Assembly (NCBI GenBank): GCA_017882655.1
Contig: JADGPB010000059.1
Coordinates: 1-9,636, forward strand
Origin: Propionibacteriales bacterium
Lineage (GTDB): Bacteria > Actinomycetota > Actinomycetes > Propionibacteriales > Propionibacteriaceae
Reading direction: 5' to 3'
DNA: 9,636 bases
The notes beneath the pieces are model-generated. The model was not told the origin of the DNA, searched no databases, and worked only from the letters and a program-made list of their open reading frames with translations. Each line of letters starts with the position of its first letter. Positions within the stretch are counted from its first letter, which is position 1. Positions 5,852 to 9,636 of this stretch are shown piece after piece. Both the position numbers and the translations under genes were made by a program.

Positions 5852-5977
5852 CAGTGCCTGAACGATCCGGTGCCGCGTCGATGGCTCGGCGTCCGCGACG
5901 AGGCTCTGCAGGTCGGCGAGTGACTCGACGATCCCCTGCAGGGTCAGCGCGGCATGATCTCGTCGGGGATCGGCGAC
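5852..5977 (-). pseudogene. Orphan coding-like fragment, unidentified
   Basis: On the minus strand, right after a TAG (5978-5980), the frame reads VADPRRDHAALTLQGIVESL then ADLQSLVADAEPSTRHRIVQ and AL. The core codons are strongly GC-ending (about nine in ten over the first 30 codons from A of AALTLQ), and the peptide looks like an amphipathic helical C-terminal tail. Past residue 42 codon bias fades, although the frame stays open to 5741. There is no start codon or ribosome binding site. It vaguely recalls the helical tail of large serine recombinases ("LVADAEP"-like), but that is too weak to name it. Probably a leftover of a deleted gene. Confidence 0.3.
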
Positions 5978-6063
5978 CTACCGCCGTCCGACATTGATGT
6001 GCCGACCTCTTTCGCAGGCGCTATGGTCCTCATGCGGAGCCATCCAGCGCGTCCCCATGTGTC

Positions 6064-6070
6064 GAGGAAG
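6064..6070 (+). promoter_or_regulatory. Shine-Dalgarno sequence deciding the GTG start of the cyclase
   Basis: GAGGAAG lies 5 bases before GTG 6076. It supports that start, which sits 10 residues before the first strand of the cyclase domain (VAFTDMVGYT). Confidence 0.6.
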
Positions 6071-6075
6071 AACGT

Positions 6076-8829
6076 GTGAGGCAGGAGCTCGATCGCCGGC
6101 TCGTTGCGGTGGCCTTCACCGACATGGTCGGCTACACCACGTTGATCCAGGCGGACGAGCGCCAGGCCGTCGACAAGCGCGACCGGTACTGGCGGGCGGT
6201 CGACCATCATCATCAGGCCTTCGGCGGGACGATCGTTCAGCGGCTCGGCGATGGCAGCATGAGCATGTTCCCGAGCGCGCTCGCAGCCGTCCAGGCCGCA
6301 GTCGAGATCCAGCGTGAGCTCGCCGTCGACGATGTCCCGGTGCGCATCGGCATCCACGTCGGCGAGGTGACGGTCGAACGAGAGCGGCTCACTGGTGAGG
6401 CCGTGAACATCGCCTCCAGGATCGAGTCCTTCGCGGTGCCCGGCGGGGTGATGCTGTCGGACACCGCGTACGACCATCTCAGGAACCGGACAGATGTGTC
6501 CGTCGTCAGCCTGGGGCGGTTCAGGCTCAAGAACGTCGGTCGTCCGCTGGAGCTGTTCGCCGTTTCCGCTGACGGCATCGTCGTGCCGGATCCGCAGGCA
6601 CTTGAGGGCAAGGGCGAGCGGTTTGTGAGCCTGCCGAGCAACCTCCCCGAGCCGGTCGGACCATTGCTCGGTCGGGCCACCGAGCTCGACTTGCTCGTCG
6701 CGTCGGTCCGAGACCATCGGGTGGTCACGATCACCGGCCCGGGTGGGGTCGGGAAGACGCGCTGCATGATCGAGCTTGGCCGCGTGCTCGCCCCAGACTT
6801 CCTGGACGGCGTCGCGTTCATCCCGCTGGCCGACATCCTCGAGGCCGATACCTTCATACCCGCTCTCGCGGCTGCACTGGACGTGAAGGAGGCCGAAGAG
6901 CGGACGCTCGGCGACGGTGTCATCTCGCTGATCGGTGACAAGAAGGCGCTCCTGCTCCTGGACAACCTCGAGCAGATCGTGTCGGCTGCTCCGGAGATCG
7001 CCCGGCTGGTGGCAGCCTGCCCAAGGCTTCGGATCGTGATCACCAGCCGGACCCTGCTGCGGATCGCTGCGGAACGGGAGTTTCCACTTGCCCCGCTCGC
7101 GCTCCCTGCCTCGGCCGACGCGGGCTCGTCCGAGTTGCTCCTCGACTACCCGGCCGTCGCGCTCTTCGTCGAGCGAGCCCGCGCCTCGAAGGGCAGCTTC
7201 GCGCTGACGCCGCAGAACGCGGGTGCCGTCATCGCGGTGTGCCGCCGCCTGGACGGTCTTCCCCTTGCGCTAGAGCTCGCTGCCGCACGGCTGCGGATCC
7301 TGTCACCGGAGGCGCTCCTGGAGCGGCTGGACCACGCCTTGAACGTGCTCACCTCCGGTCCACGCGACACTGCCGAACGGCACCAGACGTTGCGCGCCAC
7401 GATCGACTGGAGCCACGCGCTACTGACGGAGTCGGAGCAGCGTCTCTTTCGGCGGATGGCCGTATTCGTCGGCGGGTGCACCCTCGCAGATGTCGAGGCT
7501 GTCTGTTCAGAGCCAGGTGAGGCCAGCTTCGAAGAGCTGGAGTCGCTCGTCGACAAGGCGCTCGTGCAGGTGGATGGCCGAGGCGACAGGCTCCGGATGC
7601 TCCAGACGATCGGCGAGTATGCCCGGGAGCGCCTCGAGGACTCCAGGGAGGCCGGTGCGATCGCGCTGCGTCATGCCCAGCGGTATGCCGCGCTTGCGCT
7701 TGACATCCGCGACAGCATCGAGGGAACCGACCAGGTCGGCGCCGTCGAACGCGGGATCGCCGAGGAGGGCAATCTCCAGGCCGCGCTGGACACGCTCCTG
7801 GCGTCCGCGAAGCGGGGTGACACGACCGCGCTCGAACAGGGCCTGCAGCTGACCGGCGACCTATGGATGTACTGGCATATCCGCGGCAAGAACCTCAGCT
7901 CACGGCAGTACGCGACCACCTTCCTCGATCTCGATCCTGTCGGCGTTCCCACCGTCGGGCGGGCGGGCGCCCTGCTGACGGTGGGGCTCGGGTCCTGGAT
8001 GTCGGGGCAGTTCGAGCGGTCGACCGACGAATGGGGCAAGGCGCATCGCATCGCGGCCGAGCTCGATGCCGGGCGCGAGCTGTGCCTCGCCGGGTTCTGC
8101 GGGGCCCTTGCAGTCCTCGGGTCCGACGTCGATGCGGGGCTCACGCTGACGAAGGAGAGCGCCGAACGAGCCGGGGCGCTCGGTTTCACATGGGCCCAGG
8201 CGCTTGCCTGGACCGTCAACGGGATGTTCCAGGCGCTGGCAGGCGATCTCGGTGCGGCGAAGACGAGGTACACCGATGCGCTCGCGATCCAGCAGCGACT
8301 CGGCGACAAAGAGGGAGGGGGCATGTCACTCGGCGGCCTTGCCGGGTTGGCCTCCGGTCGCGGCGACCCGGTCGCCGCCATCGACCTCTACGGACAGTCG
8401 CTCGAGGCGTTCGAAGCGGTCGGCGATCGCGGCGAGGAAGCCCGGATCCTCTCGGAGATTGCCTGGACGCACCTCCGGAACAACGACGCCGCGCTCGCGC
8501 GCCGCTACTTCTTCAAGTCGGTGCAGGCACATACCGACGTGGCGAGTGTCCGTGGAGTGGGTCTGTCCTTGATCGGGCTCGCGGCCACCGAGGCGGCCGA
8601 GCTCCGACCCGACCGCGCCGTGCAGATCGCGGCCGCGGCCGAGGTCTATGCCAATCAGGAGGGCATCGTCGTCATCTACTCCGATGAGAACCCGGGTCGT
8701 GACTTCGTCGAGCAGGCACGCGCATCACTGTCGGATGTGGATGTCGCCCGAGCCACGGAGATCGGTCGCCGGCTTACGATCAAGCAGGCGCTCGACCTCG
8801 CCAGGATCGCCCGTGCAGCTCCGGCCTAG
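6076..8829 (+). CDS. Class III nucleotide cyclase / STAND ATPase / TPR signalling protein
   Basis: 917 residues, soluble. Residues 9-165 form a class III cyclase homology domain: FTDMVGYTTL (metal D16), VQRLGDGSMSMF (metal D59), VRIGIHVGEV, and GEAVNIASRIE (N111, R115). Residues 195-410 form an NB-ARC/STAND NTPase: Walker A GPGGVGKTR (221-229), Walker B ALLLLDNLEQ (291-300), sensor LRIVITSRT, and GLPLALELAAARL (394-406). A winged-helix-like segment follows (ATIDWSHALLTESEQRLFRR, then MAVFVGGCTLADVEAVC), next LESLVDKALV and MLQTIGEYARERLE, and then a helical TPR-like repeat region to the end. The layout matches mycobacterial Rv0386-type proteins, but the C-terminal LuxR DNA-binding domain is absent. 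Expected role: ligand-triggered STAND oligomerisation controlling cAMP/cGMP synthesis. The usual purine-selecting Lys and Asp are replaced (Q55; R104). GTG 6076 has a good ribosome binding site. Confidence 0.9.
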   Translation: MRQELDRRLVAVAFTDMVGYTTLIQADERQAVDKRDRYWRAVDHHHQAFGGTIVQRLGDGSMSMFPSALAAVQAAVEIQRELAVDDVPVRIGIHVGEVTVERERLTGEAVNIASRIESFAVPGGVMLSDTAYDHLRNRTDVSVVSLGRFRLKNVGRPLELFAVSADGIVVPDPQALEGKGERFVSLPSNLPEPVGPLLGRATELDLLVASVRDHRVVTITGPGGVGKTRCMIELGRVLAPDFLDGVAFIPLADILEADTFIPALAAALDVKEAEERTLGDGVISLIGDKKALLLLDNLEQIVSAAPEIARLVAACPRLRIVITSRTLLRIAAEREFPLAPLALPASADAGSSELLLDYPAVALFVERARASKGSFALTPQNAGAVIAVCRRLDGLPLALELAAARLRILSPEALLERLDHALNVLTSGPRDTAERHQTLRATIDWSHALLTESEQRLFRRMAVFVGGCTLADVEAVCSEPGEASFEELESLVDKALVQVDGRGDRLRMLQTIGEYARERLEDSREAGAIALRHAQRYAALALDIRDSIEGTDQVGAVERGIAEEGNLQAALDTLLASAKRGDTTALEQGLQLTGDLWMYWHIRGKNLSSRQYATTFLDLDPVGVPTVGRAGALLTVGLGSWMSGQFERSTDEWGKAHRIAAELDAGRELCLAGFCGALAVLGSDVDAGLTLTKESAERAGALGFTWAQALAWTVNGMFQALAGDLGAAKTRYTDALAIQQRLGDKEGGGMSLGGLAGLASGRGDPVAAIDLYGQSLEAFEAVGDRGEEARILSEIAWTHLRNNDAALARRYFFKSVQAHTDVASVRGVGLSLIGLAATEAAELRPDRAVQIAAAAEVYANQEGIVVIYSDENPGRDFVEQARASLSDVDVARATEIGRRLTIKQALDLARIARAAPA

Positions 8830-8907
8830 ATCCCCGGTCGGGCTTGGCGGAGCCTCGGTGTCATGACGCCGTCGGGGAGGTATGGGTCCCCCTTCGCGCT
8901 GTCCCGC

Positions 8908-8946
8908 GCCCGATGTGGGACTCGAACCCGCGACATTCTGCTTGGG
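8908..8946 (-). other. Truncated tRNA 3'-half-like fragment
   Basis: On the minus strand the sequence reads AAGCAG-AATGTC-GCGGGTTCGAGTCCC and continues CAC-ATCGGGC. GCGGG-TTCGAGT-CCCAC is a T-arm with an invariant-type TTCGAGT loop and 4 of 5 stem pairs. AAGCAG matches the 3' side of an anticodon stem, and ATCGGGC could be the 3' acceptor strand. The 5' half is missing: no CTGCT partner and no GCCCGAT acceptor strand lies upstream. It may be the scar of an element that integrated at a tRNA gene, or a decayed tRNA (perhaps Pro-like). Confidence 0.5.
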
Positions 8947-9079
8947 ACGTCCTGGACTCGTGAGCGCAGTAGCGTGAGCGTGGAAGGGCGAGCGGATCAC
9001 CGATAGTTATGGTGTGGTGGTCGGTGCCGCCTCTCGGTGGTGTTTGCCGGGATGAGAGGGAAGGCGCCTCCGGGACTCA

Positions 9080-9111
9080 GCGAGCGACCGTCGATCCTCG
9101 TGGTCGCTCGC
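9080..9111. terminator. Strong hairpin between the convergent cyclase genes
   Basis: GCGAGCGACC pairs perfectly with GGTCGCTCGC (10 bp) around a 12-base loop. It lies 43 bases past the stop of the minus-strand cyclase. No T-tract on either side, as is common for terminators in GC-rich bacteria; it could serve both convergent genes. Confidence 0.5.
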
Positions 9112-9153
9112 GCCCCGCGACGCTCAGAAGCCGGGCCTCCGCGTGCGCGGCCT

Positions 9154-9636
9154 TCAGCGCCAGTCGACGTTCACGACCTCGATCGGCTCGGAGAGGCCCT
9201 TGAGCGTCGCGCTCCGGGAACCGGACGTCCGGTGCGACTCCCCGACCGTGCCGACGCTAGCGACGATATCGCCGGCGCCGCCGAGTGCCGCTATCCGGGC
9301 CGCCTCATGGACGGCCTTGCCGTGGAAGTCGCCGCCGACCTGCGTCGCATCGGAGGCATGGAGGCCGATCCGGACCTGGGGCGCGAAGCCCTGTGTCGCG
9401 CGGTGTTCGGCGAGTCGTCGCTGGATGGCGATCGCCGCCGCCACCGCAAGATCCGGCGAGTCGAAGGTGACGAAGAACCCGTCGCCGGTCGTGGAGATCT
9501 CCTCGCCGCCGTGGGCCGTGAACACCTCACGGAGGGCGGCGTTGTGCCAGCGGAGCATCGTCTCCCAGGCCTCGTCGCCGAGCGCCTCGACGAGGTTCGT
9601 CGAGCCGACGATGTCGGTGAACATGAAGGTCTTCAG
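9154..9636 (-). CDS. Class III nucleotide cyclase domain, C-terminal part (5' end outside window)
   Basis: The frame is open to the window edge and reads LKTFMFTDIVGSTNLVEAL onward for about 160 residues. Numbering from the internal Met at 9624: FTDIVGST (metal D4), EISTTGDGFFVTF (metal D48), VRIGLHASD, GGDFHGKAVHEAARI (D99, H106, R110) and the closing strand LKGLSEPIEVVNVDWR. The domain is the protein's C-terminal end; anything N-terminal (often a hydrolase, FHA or sensor domain) lies beyond the window. The usual Lys is Ser44 and the usual Asn is His106; the VHEAARI variant occurs in a subgroup of actinobacterial cyclases. Likely makes cAMP or cGMP, or has lost activity. Convergent with the large cyclase protein. 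Confidence 0.88.
   Translation of the reverse strand: MKTFMFTDIVGSTNLVEALGDEAWETMLRWHNAALREVFTAHGGEEISTTGDGFFVTFDSPDLAVAAAIAIQRRLAEHRATQGFAPQVRIGLHASDATQVGGDFHGKAVHEAARIAALGGAGDIVASVGTVGESHRTSGSRSATLKGLSEPIEVVNVDWR

Larger units (their letters stand above)
5119..6075. other. Largely gene-free stretch
   Basis: Between the cupin and the large cyclase I find no complete gene. Frames on both strands are long because of high GC but lack domains, ribosome binding sites and consistent codon bias. Base composition is more mixed than in flanking genes, which fits decayed DNA. One segment, 5852-5977 on the minus strand, has strong coding-like codon use and is listed separately. The last bases contain the ribosome binding site of the cyclase (GAGGAAG, 6064-6070). 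Confidence 0.5.
8830..9153. other. Intergenic stretch between convergent cyclase genes
   Basis: No gene seen. It holds a truncated tRNA-like 3' half (8908-8946) and a strong hairpin (9080-9111), listed separately. A minus-strand open frame across it contains the peptide QNVAGSSPTSG, a familiar artefact of translating tRNA T-arms, which argues against its being a protein. Confidence 0.6.

Noticed and set aside
5944..6717. 257-codon minus-strand frame opposite the cyclase domain
   Set aside because: Antisense to the conserved cyclase and linker; no domain of its own.
8725..9000. 91-codon minus-strand frame containing NVAGSSPTSG
   Set aside because: That peptide is the translation of a tRNA T-arm and the frame overlaps the end of the large cyclase protein.
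1..9636. CRISPR arrays, rRNA, complete tRNA, transposase or integrase genes
   Set aside because: Looked for regularly spaced repeats, conserved rRNA segments, full cloverleafs and recombinase motifs; none found.

Overview
This GC-rich window reads like a soil or freshwater chromosome from the Actinomycetota, with Chloroflexota (Limnocylindria-like) as the alternative. A mycothiol-ligase (MshC)-like C-terminus beside a polyphosphate glucokinase favours Actinomycetota. The ice-binding protein, the cyclase/STAND/TPR protein and the many tiny membrane proteins fit either phylum. The organism is inferred from gene content only.

Layout. (1) 1-1111: the end of an MshC/CysS-like ligase on + converges on a polyphosphate glucokinase on -. 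(2) 1112-1598: no firm gene. It holds a start-less lipoprotein-like frame (1375-1455) abutting a 48-codon frame with two CxxC motifs and a strong Shine-Dalgarno sequence. (3) 1599-2301, -: two overlapping small membrane-protein genes. (4) 2302-2913: an unassigned stretch, then a shattered glycosyltransferase-39-like remnant on + in two frames. (5) 3045-4397, -: a 27-residue membrane microprotein, a membrane-anchored DUF3494 ice-binding-like protein and a glycine-zipper protein, each with its own ribosome binding site or a plausible one. (6) 4398-4713: a palindrome plus hairpin, then the head of a DUF4386-like gene carrying a one-base frameshift. (7) 4750-5118, -: a single-domain cupin. (8) 5119-6075: almost gene-free, with one coding-like orphan segment. 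(9) 6076-8829, +: a large class III nucleotide cyclase / STAND ATPase / TPR protein. (10) 8830-9153: a truncated tRNA 3' half and a strong hairpin. (11) 9154-9636, -: the end of a second class III cyclase that runs off the window.

How it fits together. The central third (about 1.6-4.4 kb) is dominated by small envelope proteins on the minus strand (single or double membrane segments, a glycine zipper, a membrane-anchored adhesive or ice-binding domain). They may form an envelope or cold/osmotic stress cassette; this is inference from content and orientation. Between them lie decayed pieces: the GT39-like remnant, the DUF4386-like remnant, an orphan coding fragment and a tRNA fragment. That pattern suggests repeated insertion, deletion and decay. 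No transposase, integrase, CRISPR array, rRNA or complete tRNA was found. The two cyclase genes converge and both depart from the textbook substrate-binding residues. The most interesting signals are the three-block envelope cassette, the palindrome-hairpin upstream of it, the remnants, and the CxxC microgene.
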